Assembly (NCBI RefSeq): GCF_009389715.1
Contig: NC_052399.1
Location: forward strand, 14,573,646-14,637,645
Direction: 5' to 3'
Source of the DNA: Phoenix dactylifera
Taxonomy: Eukaryota; Streptophyta; Magnoliopsida; Arecales; Arecaceae
DNA: 64,000 bases
The notes under the pieces were generated by a model. The model had not been told where the DNA came from. It saw nothing but the letters and a program-made list of their open reading frames with translations, and searched no databases. Every line of letters begins with the position of its first letter. The stretch's first letter is position 1. This document shows positions 11,527-24,100 of this stretch, one piece after another. Position numbers and translations under genes: made by a program.

Positions 11527-14500
11527 CATATAGAAATCCCCAAATATAAGGGAAAGGAGATCCTTATAATGATCATTAACCTATATAAATAGAAAGGATA
11601 TTTAATGGAAAGAACATCTTTTCAGATATATCATTCCCAAATTTGGTCACGCAGACCATTGCCGCTTATATCTAGATGCATCATTAATTGCATGTTTATA
11701 TGCATGCATCAATAGAGAGGTGAATTCATGGTAAAAAAAAAAATCTGAGACTATATTCGGTTAAGACTAAATACAACATTTTAAACCTATTTATTCCACC
11801 TTATTTAGTCAAACATTCACTTCAACGCCTGGGTTAAATAACCATTTCGATTAGATAGAATAAACACTAAAAAAAAGGCCTCCTATCGGTACAAAGTAAA
11901 TACTTTACTTTTTCTTCTCCTAGTTCAATTATGCCATTTGACCTGGAAATAAACTCTACTCCTGATAAAAGATTGAATGGTTTAAGACTGCTGATTCTGC
12001 TCCAACTTATATGATTTGACCAAGGTAAGTAGGCTTTTTTGTAATTCTCGAACCAAATACATCCTAAGAGAGATAAATAGCAAATGGAAAGTATCTATAA
12101 AACCTTTCCTTAAGAAAAAAAATCTATGAAGACCAAACATTTATTGGCTTGGTTAGAATGGATACTGATTAGGTTCTATGCAGGCTAATATAATATAAGC
12201 ACGTGGATCACTGTATCATCCATCTAAACAAAGGAAAGCCTTATGCCAGCTTTTTTTTATTATTTTGCAATTGTCAACAATTAAATCCAATACAATGCTC
12301 CATTCTTATGACTCTTAGGCTAATAGTACTGAGAAGACATCTATTATTTTACATTCTGGAAGCCAAAATGATCTTATTGTCACACTTGATGAGCATCACC
12401 AAAACTCTCTAGACAAGACATACTACTTGATTGATGGAAACTACCAACCAATAAAAACATCCTGGCAAAAATTTTCTATGAGCTTCAAAATATTAATTCT
12501 TGATTTATATAACAAGCTTTTTTTGCGGCTTTTTAACAAATATATACTGTGCATTTCTCTTTTCTTGGACTGCTGGGGATTAAGCCCTGCGGCTCTCACC
12601 ACCGATATTAGGTTCTTACCAAAATCCATTCATGGATTGTGTTTTGTTTTTTTTGCTTCTTTTCTTTTTTTGCCAACCAATTCTTCACAATATGATCAGA
12701 TATAGGACTTCTTATCGAGGTTAGTTTCTTGTGTCATCTACGTGTCTTTGGGAAGACTATCCGGATACAGATTTAGAGCGACCAGATAAAACATCTTTGA
12801 AATGCAATGGATCAAAATGAAAAAAAAAGAAGGATTTATAGCATCATTTATTAAATCACGAAAGTTTTTTTTTTTTGATGGAATGCTAAATTATGAAAGT
12901 TGTGCCAACTTTCTTACAATAAATAAGGTTTATTTAGACGGGAGGAATGCCTCGAAGAAGACACAGCACTTGGAGAGGCAATCGCGGCCGCACCCCTCTC
13001 CTCCATGCTCCTCGTGGTTACCTTCTTGGCCCTCTTGGTTGCCAGGCATCACCGCCGAAATTCTTGATGCTCTGTTTCTAGATCTCTCTTGGTGCGTGCC
13101 GCTCGGAGTCGGACTCTCTGACCCCCTTCCTCAATTCCGATCCATCGTTTTACTTGCGCACGCAACCGGCTTGCACACGGTTTGCGACCGTTCTTTCATT
13201 GTCGTGATATAAGATGTGTCGGAAAACTTATCGAACAGGTTACTACAGACTGCAAGTAGAATTGACTTCCAAAACTTCAAACTCGTTTGACCCTTGCAAA
13301 TCAAGTTCCACATTCTATCCTTTCTTTAACCGGATTAGGCATGGATTTGAGGGTGTCCCTAAGCCTTGTGATAACGAAGCATGCAGGTTTATCCTCAAAT
13401 CTTGTTTTAGTATAATTTTTAGTACATCCATATATCTTCTACCTCTTTGATAATATTCGATCATTCATTGTTTTATGGACGTCATTTATTATGAAATTTG
13501 ACGCATAAGGACTAGAGTGTTGCAGCCATCGACTAGTTGGTTTCTAGCTTGCTTCATCTCGCTACCTACATTTTGATTAGAGTATTGTTATAACTTCTTG
13601 TAATAATGGAGATTGGTGCTCCACATGCTGAAAGTGAACGACTCTTAAAAAAGGAATCCTAGATAATCATTGTATTAATTTATGCAACTTACGGGATCCA
13701 ATTTTCGCCATGAGAGCCCCTCCGGCCTTCCCTTAACTCTTTTTTGGATCTTTATCTTAAATGCATCCCCAATGTAAAAGTATGAATACAAAATTTTATG
13801 ATCGCCTTCAGATGGTAAGCGAAGAATGGATGCAATACCAACAGCAACTCATGATACATGCCAATCTGTCATTCCTTTGATGTTTTTAGTAAAATAGACC
13901 ATTCTTTTTACAGCAACGCTAACTATCATAGGAACAAACAAATCAACCCCTTGAATTTGGCTCCAAGCATTAAGCCTTCGCACTATTCTTAATTGGTCCT
14001 CACACGCTCCCCTCATTAAGCCTGGTTAATTTTAATCACTCTAATACCATTTGCAACAATTCTGATTTAGGATTAGCGAAAATGTATTATCTAAGTTTCT
14101 TGGTCATATATATGTATCTCCAAGATCTACTCAGCACATAATCAATAAAGGACTAAACACCTGCTTGTATGGGTCCTCACAACTTCTCTCTCCATTAATC
14201 TTGTTATTATACTTATTTCTCATGATCCAAGTATTTCAACTTAAATTTAATGATATTTCTAAATGAAAATTTACTATGTTTATGATATTTAAAATAGACG
14301 TATCCATCAGATTATATAACCACAATGGGATGTAGTGGAGTTGCTATATCTTTTTACTCTATGCGGTGGTTGTTATCTTAAAACCTCATTAGGAGTAGCA
14401 AATTAAAGAACTGCCTTCTTATCTTAATGTTTAAGAAAATTTCAACATACAATTTTAAGTTCAAATTATGTCCACGTCTTACCATTTCTACACTCAAACT

Positions 14501-15171
14501 TGTTTTTAACCAACATAGTAATAGATAATTGTTGCGAAATAACACCCTTATATGTTGATAGGTAATTTGTAGCTGGCATGAAATATTGCTTGTATCTCGA
14601 GGTCCCGTAGGTGAGCAAATTCATGTACCACTTCACTGGTATGCCTTTTTTTTTTTTTTTTCCTTTCACCCTATAAAGAATTCCAGAATGATGAAATGTA
14701 AAAAAGTTGCAACATATCAATATTTAAGAAAGTACTCATATGTAACACGATATAAGTTACTCGCAAAAAAATTTGTGCATGAAAAATATATACAAAACTG
14801 TAAAGATCATGGAAGAAACTCCTTAAATAGCGATATAATTATTAATTAAAATTAAAATCCGAAACTGTGAAAACCGGTGGCTCAACTCCATCAAATCACC
14901 AGTCCCCTAGAAAAGGTTCCATGACACCCGATGAAAGTCTTTTTTGTTTTTTGTTAGATAAGCGGCAGTGATCAAACAGTATACTTACGTGGCAAGATCC
15001 AAATATACCTCACAACTTTTATAACTGGTCGCGCTTGGCCTCACTCAGGCTTTTCTTTGTCGGTTGCGTGTTGTTCAAGCGGCCAGCGAAAGGAGGGAAA
15101 ATTCTCTCTCTTTTAAAGCACCAGGGCAGCCAATCCAACGTAGACCCCTGGTGGTGGTTCCAGTAACGGAA
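11527..15171. other. Spacer and CAP-H promoter side
   Basis: No recognisable gene. The stretch is AT-rich with a GC-richer island at about 12950-13200, whose open frames have no known domain. The last few hundred bases are the 5' flank and leader of the CAP-H gene. An upstream in-frame ATG at 15064 would add 36 unconserved-looking residues. Confidence 0.5.
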
Positions 15172-18100
15172 ATGGGGGAGGAGACGGAAGAGGAGGAGTT
15201 ATATCGCTCGCAGGTGGCGTCGATTCCGCCGCAGCGCGGGGCTCTCCCGATGGCTTCCCGGCTTCAGTACCCCACGCCTCACCCCCATTTCTTTCTCGGA
15301 TCCAACGACGACCAGCTCGAGCGCGCTCAGTCCCGCGCCGCCCGCTCCGCCGCCATCCGCCTGAAATCCTCCGCCCTCCACCCCCCTCCGCCGTTCTCCT
15401 CCTCCGACCGCCCCGGCTTCTTCGACACGGAGCAGATCATGGAGCTCTACCACAACTGCCTCCGGCTCGCCAGCGAGAACGTGGGTCTTGCCCGGCCACA
15501 AACCCTCGAACCCTCGAACCCTTCGTTTCTTTTTCTTTCTTGATTCGTGGCCGTTGTTCAAACCCTAGTTCTTTCTCTGGATTCTTTGCAGAAGATAAAC
15601 CAGAAGAATACATGGGAGCTGGGCCTCATAGATCATCTCAGTGAGATCATCCGAGTCGAGGCCCAAGATGATAATGAGACAAATTTTCAAAAGGTTTCCT
15701 TGTCTTTTCGTTTCTTTCTTTTTTTATGTTCTACCGACTACCGGTTGCTTCAAACTGATAATGATCCTTCCCATCTTCTGATGAAGGCTAGCTGCACTTT
15801 GGAGGCTGGGGTGAAGATATACTCGTTGAGGGTTGATTCAGTGCATTCCGAGGCTTATAAGGTGCTCGGAGGGATCAATCGGGCAAGTCAAGAAGATGAC
15901 AACGGTTAGTGGGATTTTCTTCTGTGGTGGTTTTGCAGAAGAAAAGATGACCTTTTCCATTTATGTTCTTGACATGGGTTTCTTTCCGAGCGTTTCTTTG
16001 GTAGTTCTATTCAAGTCTTGTCAAGCTTCTAAGTATTGATAGGATTTCTTTAGTAGTTTGATTGGAGCACCATCAAACTTTCAAGCTAAATTTAATATCG
16101 GTGCTTCACATGAATTCTATCAAGCTTCTTGGCATGAAAGGTAATTAAAAAAATCAGTTCTCTGGTATGAATGGCAAGCCATTAAGATCGATGCTCTTAA
16201 GTTTGGCACGCACGGTTACAATCTAGGGTGAGATTTGATGCTACTACTGCTCTACCAGAATATTGATAAATCACAACATATCTACTGCGTTGTGGTTTAG
16301 CCTCTATGTGAGATTTGATGCTACTACTGCTCTACCAGAATATTGATAAATCACAACATATCTACTGCGTTGTGGTTTAGCCTCTGTGCTTTGGCAACCG
16401 AGGCCTCAAGGCTTCTCCATTTTACGAGAGGAATTAGTGAAGTTTGGTGCTTTGAGGTTTAATCTGATTTAACGCAACGTTTTTAGATATGTCCCAAGAC
16501 CTTTTGTTTTGGGAGGAAGTAAATTAAAGAGATCGAGGATTCAGAGTTTACTCAGATATGGGTGGTAGTTTTAGATGCATCCCTTTTCAGTTATCATGCA
16601 GCGGTTCATATAAAATGTTAATCTTGGTCTTATTAATTGCATTATGCTGTGTCTTGGGGTTCCTAGCCTACTTGAAGTTATTGAATATGACACTCAGGAA
16701 ATGGTATAGATAAATTTCCTATCCAGGGAATTAGTATCCTGAATGAAGGCAGACTGCAAATTATAAAAATTTCAGTTGCACACATTCTAGTTAATGCACT
16801 TCCATATTTTGTATCTTTCATTTGATTTGTGGAAAGCTAGCTGTTTTCCCATACCCAAGCTATTGCCAATTAGGAAATTGAGTACTCGAACTAAGGCAGA
16901 ATAACAGGAGAATCAAACTACTCCCTCTCCTTTTTCTTTGCACAATGCATTTCATATCTTTGTTTAAGAGCATGGCTAGAGTCAGATATCTACATTGGGA
17001 AGTGCTTCTTGAGTGAGTCCATATTCACTTCTTTTCATGCCTGAAAGAATGGAAGAAAGAAGCTGCTTTTTTTCTTCACACATGCACACAACAAAAGCTG
17101 CTTCCATTAGACATTTCCATAGCTCAAGATTCTATTGGGCTGTTCGTCCAACCCATGGCTACAAATTTATCTAGCCACAAAATCAGGGGTCAGATTGTTT
17201 GTGCCGAGAAAGCTCTCAATACTTGGTCAGGCCACCATGAACTATTAGAGATAGATTAAAAATACAGCGGCTGGGGGCTGCACTGGCACTATTGCATTCT
17301 ATTTTGGAGCGTTTCCCTGAATCCGGTCCGAAGGATGACACTATACCCGTTACAGTAACTGTCGCTGGTTTGACTAGTATGATTTGGTTATTCTTCCTTC
17401 GCTTTTGAAGATTCCTGGTTGAAAGGTACATGAGTGAAACATCTTGGTGATTGCTCAACTGCTTCCTTTTCCCCATACTTTGGCTTGGCTTATACACCTT
17501 CGATGCCATCTTGTCTTTCTACTTTGTTCTTTGGATGCTTTCACGGGTACTATTGGGTTGGTGGGGCGACCAGCAATTACCTTTGACATTTTATATCACA
17601 ATTATTACATTCCAAATAAGTTTTGAGAAACTCAGTTTTTCGGTGTTTCAATGGTCTCAGATTTATTTTTCAAGTTTTGTAAAAATAATAACAAAAATCT
17701 TAAAAATAAAATTAAGTAAAATTATATAAATAAAGAAGATCGGCCAATAATTCTAATTAGTCATATTGTTAAAAATATTGGTTTAGTTGATGATTTTGAA
17801 TTTATTTTTTGGGTGCATTCATGCCGAGATAACATTTCTATTGGTTGACTGGATTTTCTCTTCCTTTCTTTTCATTTTGTCATGGAGTAATGTGGGAAGA
17901 CCTGACTTGAACCTTTTGCAAAGACTGTCAGACCTGCCTTTTGTTTCAGATATGAGTTTTGGAGTCCCTTGTTGACAATTCGGACAAGAAGTAAACAGAG
18001 GGATGTTTTGGAGGTTGTTCAGCAAATGATTAAAAAAGAGGCCTATAGTGCCCTAGACGGCCTCCTCTCATTTCCAGATTTCAAAAAGCCAGGTCTTCAA

Positions 18101-21100
18101 AATGGATTGATCACAAAACCAAGATTTTAGGGAGGCTGCCTGTGAGTATGCACAAAATTTAGAAGGTAAAGGGGATGTCAGACGGGTGTCATGAGATTAT
18201 GTAGGGGGCTACTTCTATCAGAAATGAAGGGGTCCCAAAAATGTGGGAAAATAGTAAACAGGAAAAAAAGTAAATTTTATTTTTTAGTCTGGAATTGGTC
18301 AATTCCGTGATATTAATTAACCGTAGAATTATTATTCAAACACTTGCACAGGAAAAACTTTATTTTTTAAGTTTCTTTCGGAATAATTTCATATAATACT
18401 CCATGGGATTTTAGTGCATCTTTTTACCTCAAAGTTATCTCTGCATCTACCACGTTGGCCATTGAAGAGGCCTGCATTTCCTTTTTGATCCATAAAGACT
18501 TGATAATATTATCTTTGCATGACTCTGCAACCCTTTTTGTGGCAATGTAACCAATGATTTTTGATGTTAGTATCTTTCTTGACAAGGTGTATATTGTGAT
18601 ATATCATGGCAGAAAATTTAACAGAGCGCAATGTTATCAGGACTGAACAAGAGGGGCATATTTCTAAAGACTTAGATAAGAAGGTCAATATATATGTTCT
18701 ATTTTGATTTTGTATATCCATGTTGTGTCTTTGTCTTGCAGTATTTAGTTTGTGCAGGTGTCACCTTTGTCAACATTGGAATCTTCATACGAGGCTCTTA
18801 ATGTAAAGAAGTTTGGTGGTAATATCACATGCCATGTCAATTTCTCCAGGAATTTATTTATTGGTTTTTAATATAAATTTTCATTTATGTCGCATGTATA
18901 TTCTAGTGGCATTTACTGTGGATCCTCTATATCATCAAACATCTGCTCAGTTTGATGAAGGCGGGGCCAAAGGTCTCCTACTGAACAACCTTGGAGTGTA
19001 TGGTAGCTGTCATATACATTTTGCTTCATCTGAAGCACCGGAAATGAGTATAATGTTTACAGCGCAGACTGAAAATTCTGAACTGATTGACCTTTCATTT
19101 GCTAAAGGTATATATACCACTCTCAGAATTTGATTATAGTATTATAATGCAAACTTTTTTATTCTCAAATTTGCTGTTAATTTTTTTTCTGTGTTAATGT
19201 TCTTTGTGCAGAATTTGTTGAGCAAATGACGGTCCACATGCCTGCAAAACATGACATTTCACCAACTCTGAGTGAAATTGTGAATCAGTTTGATCAACAT
19301 AATGGCAGGCCATCAGATGTATGTTCTGTAGGACAAAGGGCAGTGTTGGAAGATGTAGTGGACAATTTCCAAATAGATTTGGAAAGCAATGCATTTGAGA
19401 ATAATGGTCCATGGAGCTTTGAGTATGATGATCACACAAGTGTTATTGATGACACCTGCATCAGTACAGATCAGAATTGTATTAGTGATCAAGAGGTATA
19501 ACTTATGCACCACATGTTGAAATTGTTGCCCTATGATCAATGACATGTATGCTTATTGCAGGGTAATAGTGATCATACGTTCCAGGAATGTGATATTGAT
19601 GAAAAACTTGGGAATCTAGCTGATTTGTTGCCTCTAGGCTTAGGATTTTCTTCGAAACATAATGCCTGGGCGGGTCCTGATCATTGGAAGTATCAGAAAA
19701 CCAAAGGTAAATTTATATGCTGATATTTCATTCTCACTGGTCCTGATATTACATGCATAGTTTGGTTATGTGAGGTTGAAATTATTTTAGGTCAGGAACA
19801 GAAGGTTTCAACTAATAATTCAGAACTGGCAACAAAAAGGTCAAAAATCTATAAGAAATGTGATTCCGATATTAGTTTTGCAAATTATGTGGAGGACAAG
19901 ATTCCAGATATCTTTTATCCTCCCAAAAATCCAAGGTTGATTTCTCTGCCAGGGAGTAGGGTTGCCTGCAATATCATGCTTCCAGAAGACCGCCACTACA
20001 AACCTGAGAATCTTGTTAGATTATTTATTTGTCCCAATGTTTTGGTAAGACTAATTAGTTCACAATTTTGTAACGATTTATTACTGATACTTCATAAGGG
20101 CAATTATGATGACGAAATGGTTTTTTTTTTTTTTGCTTTTTAGTGCCTTGGAAAGAAAAGGAGAAAACCCTTTGGTAAGATATGGTTTTCTTTTTAATAT
20201 CCTTTTTGCTTCTCTTCTCTCTGGTTTTGATTGTAGAGTGTAGACTCTCTATATGCAAGAAATTTCCACAGTGGAGTTTATCTTGGTTTACTGTAGGATC
20301 CTAGGTTCTTATCATGCAAATCATGTTTGTTGGTATTCCATGTTTTAGTGTCATCTGTTTCTTTCCCTGCTATTAAATTTTTTACTGCATACTATCATTC
20401 TCATTGATTTGCATACATGGTTGGAAATGTTTATCAACTGATGTACAAGAATTGCCTAAACACTTTAGCCTTTATGTAGCAGTGAATTCTGCAATATTTT
20501 TGTCTCTTTTCTGTCTCTAATTCTCATTCTTTCTTTCTGCTATTTGTTACTCACATATTATTCATTAAAAAAAAATGGAATCTATTTTGAAGCAAATGGT
20601 TGTAAACAAGATTCGCTGGACCGACCGTACCGGCGTACCGATGAGCACCGGCATCGGTACGGTTCCGGTTCGGTACTGGCTTGGAACCATTTTTTTTGGG
20701 GCCGCGCGCGCGGACATAAAAAAAACAACGCATCCGCGTGCGTCCGCGGGCGCATGCGGATGCGTCAAATGCCACAAGAGTGGCATTTAATGGCCCACGC
20801 GGGCTGCACGCGGTTCCTGCGCGGGGAATTGCGCGCGGGCGCGCGTTCTCCGCTCGCGCGTCCGCGCGCAATTCCAAAAAAAAAAATCACCGCGTCCGCA
20901 CGGACGCGTCAAATGCCACTTTGTGGCATTAAATGGCCCACGCGGGCTGCCAGCCCGCATGGGCACGGTGCCCCGCGCGGGGAATCGCGCGCGGGCGCGG
21001 CTCTTGCGTGGGGAATCGTGCGCGGGCGTGCGTTCTCCGCTCGCGCGTCCGCGCGATTCCCAAAAAAAAATCACCGCGTCCGTGCGGACGCGTTAAATGC

Positions 21101-24100
21101 CACAGAGTGGCTTTAAATACCACTCTGTGGCGTTAAGAGGCCCACGCAGGCTCCAGCCGCGTGGGCGCTCTTCCCCGCGCACGGGGCGCGCTGCTCCGCC
21201 CATGGGCGCTCTTCCCCGCGCGTGGCGCGCGGGGAAAATGTGCTTGGACCGGTGCAAACCGGCGCGAACCGGCCTGGTTCGCACCGGTACAAGTACGGAA
21301 CCAATCGATCCTGACCCAGTTTGGGTCGGAACCGTTTTTATACGTTGTACCATACTGGTGCCCGTCGGCACTGGTTCGGTACAGGCTGAACCGACCGGAA
21401 CCGGTCGGTTCAGCATACCTTGGTTGTAAATTATATAACTAGACTTAAGGTTGATGAAGGCGTAGCATTGCCATCATCTCTTGGTTTTCGTGGCATGGAT
21501 GTAATACAGTGACAATGGAGTACAAAGCGAACATGGATGATTATAAGTTTAGGAGTATGTGCTCAAACATTGCAAACTGCACATGGCAGTAACCTAATAC
21601 ACATGCAGGCTGAAATCCTGGAAACATCACACTTATGCATTGCCACTTAGGTGCCTGCACTAAAATGTGCCTGCACTAAAATGCTATGTTTAATGTATTT
21701 ACCCTTAGGAGAACCATAATGGGTACTGAGGTGATAGGGCAAAAGTTGCATAAATGTAAGAACTCTTGGTGGAAGCAACCTCTAAAATGAACATGATGAT
21801 ACTCAATTAACCATAAGTTTGCTCTAGCAAATAAAAGCATGGAGGCAAAAGCTGTCATGGGTATGCTAGGATACTAGGAGATTTCATGTTGACTGCTGTA
21901 CATAGCTTGCCTTGAAGAAGAGCATTCTTCCCAGTCATCTAATGTAGATGCCATAAGATAAGTAACAACTTATTGCCAACCAAATGCTGTAACTAAAACT
22001 AATCTTGATTTAATGGATTAAATATGAAATGCTCAACGTTTGGAATTCACCATGTCATGGCAAAATAATACTGAATCAGGTGGAGACAGAGGACATTCGA
22101 TCAAGTTGGACATCATTTAAGAGTGGATTTAGACAAGAGACAATGCGATATTCTAAAAGCTTGCCAGAACCATTACCAGATCCATCAACCTCCTCCAAAC
22201 AGTATGGAGTCCGTTTTGTGAGTACTAGACATGTCTTAGTATTAGTCATATGTTCCTAGATTGCAACTGAATGGTCCTTACAGCTGACACTAAGTCTGAA
22301 CTAGTCAGTTAGGTCTCAACTTTGGCCTTGGTTGAATGGCCTGCAAAAGTGGAATAGCATTGTCATTAGTCGGCCAAGGTTGGCTTGGGAATACCATCTA
22401 TTTCATAAATAGCATGTCTCCATATTTTTTGTGGGATAGCCTAGTTATTGATTGCCGAAAACTGCCTTTTGGTTAGTTCATACTTATAGAGTGGTTAATG
22501 CTCTATTCGACTGGTTAGCAAATGGTTGTTCCCTAGGAATTTTCATCACCTTGAGGCTAGATTGAGTAGTAATAGATTGGTACCACCCATTCTTTGCTAT
22601 TGCTACTGCCATGCTAAGTTTTCAATGAAACTTGACATCTGAAATTATATTGATAAAGTGTGATAAGAATAGTAGCACCAAAGTCTGCTGAACCAGTACC
22701 AGAATTGTTCAGCACTAGAACTCATACTAGTTGGCGATTAGTTCGGTACGATACTCTAAACTATGCTGTTTTGGGGTGTATAGAAAAAGGGGAGAGAGAG
22801 AGGGAGGAAAGGAGGGGGAGGCTCCTCTTGATGGCTTTTTCGAATCTCCACCATGTTGTCCTCCCTCCGCTGTAGGCCTTCCTCCGCATCCACCGCCACT
22901 TTGTACCCACTTTGATGGATCTCTGCCCACTTGCTCGGCCTTAGTGGCATGGCACCTGATGCTTGAAAAAGAGAGATAAAGAAGAGAAGAACACTGGATG
23001 AAGAACTGGAGGGCCCCGAGAGCTAACTACTAACCCTAGTGGAGAGGGGAGAGAGGGGGGGGGGGGGAGAGAAAGAAGGAGGGATGCTTACCGGTGACGA
23101 CTAGGTCGAAGAGAGGGGAGCCAATAGCATTCGGCGGCAAAGCGAACGATAGAGCCTCGAAGTCTCTTGAACCATCAAACGAGGGGGTGGGGGCAGTTGA
23201 ACCTCGAAGATTCTTGAACCATCGAATGAGAGTGCCACCGGAAGTGAGGATTTTATAAACGAGCACTTGAACCATCTTGGGCCGACGTCGGTATAGTTCT
23301 GTACGGGCCGAACCGTCCGGTTCGGGTTGGTTCGGTGATTACTGATCAGCAACAATATCAAATTTTATGTGGCAGTAATTGAAAATATGCTAGGTTTATG
23401 TGGTTTTCCACTATAACTTATTGCCAGACTGATGGTCCATTGTCATTATATTGGTTCATTTTTTTTGTGGGTATACTTGTCCTTGCTTGCAACAAATATT
23501 TTTTGGACTACGTGTATCAGAATTTTCATGAACTGCTCAGTTTTTTTTTTATTATTTCAAGACCATTTTGTGTTTCTACATCTTATAAGTATGTTGTAAT
23601 TTAAGAACTAGTTCTTTTACCCTTTCAACGGAATTAATTATCGATCATCCTTGCTTACATTCACCTCAAATTCGTGAGGATAATTCATTTATTATCACAA
23701 TCTGTTCTTTTTTTAGATGTTTCAAGACAAGAAAACCACTCTTTCAATCCAATGCCATCTTGGGACTGTGAAAGTATGACAAATGATCGGTCTAATGACA
23801 GGCATGTCTATAGTGATGAAGATGATCCTGATACTCTTGTTTGCCAACCTCGTCAGGTTTGCTTGCTTACTTGTATGCTTCTTGTTGAAATTTTAGCTAC
23901 TTCTATCTTCTATTGGAGATGACATATTTTGCATCAAACAATTGAAATGGTGAATATCATTGGCTAACCCTGGAAAGATGATTCATGGGAAAAAAACCTG
24001 CCTATGCATGAATGGGGAACATGCATCTTCATAACTTGCACGATGCACATGATTTTTCTTAATTTCTTGTTTGGTGAGTTGCTTAGGACTAAGATATACT

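Noticed and set aside
12802-13450. Possible gene in the GC-richer island at about 13 kb
   Set aside because: No known domain, no consistent exon structure; may be an old repeat but no ends were identified.
20544-21442. Several overlapping long open frames on both strands
   Set aside because: They lie in a GC-rich transposon with internal repeats; high GC removes stop codons. No domain or conserved motif is present.
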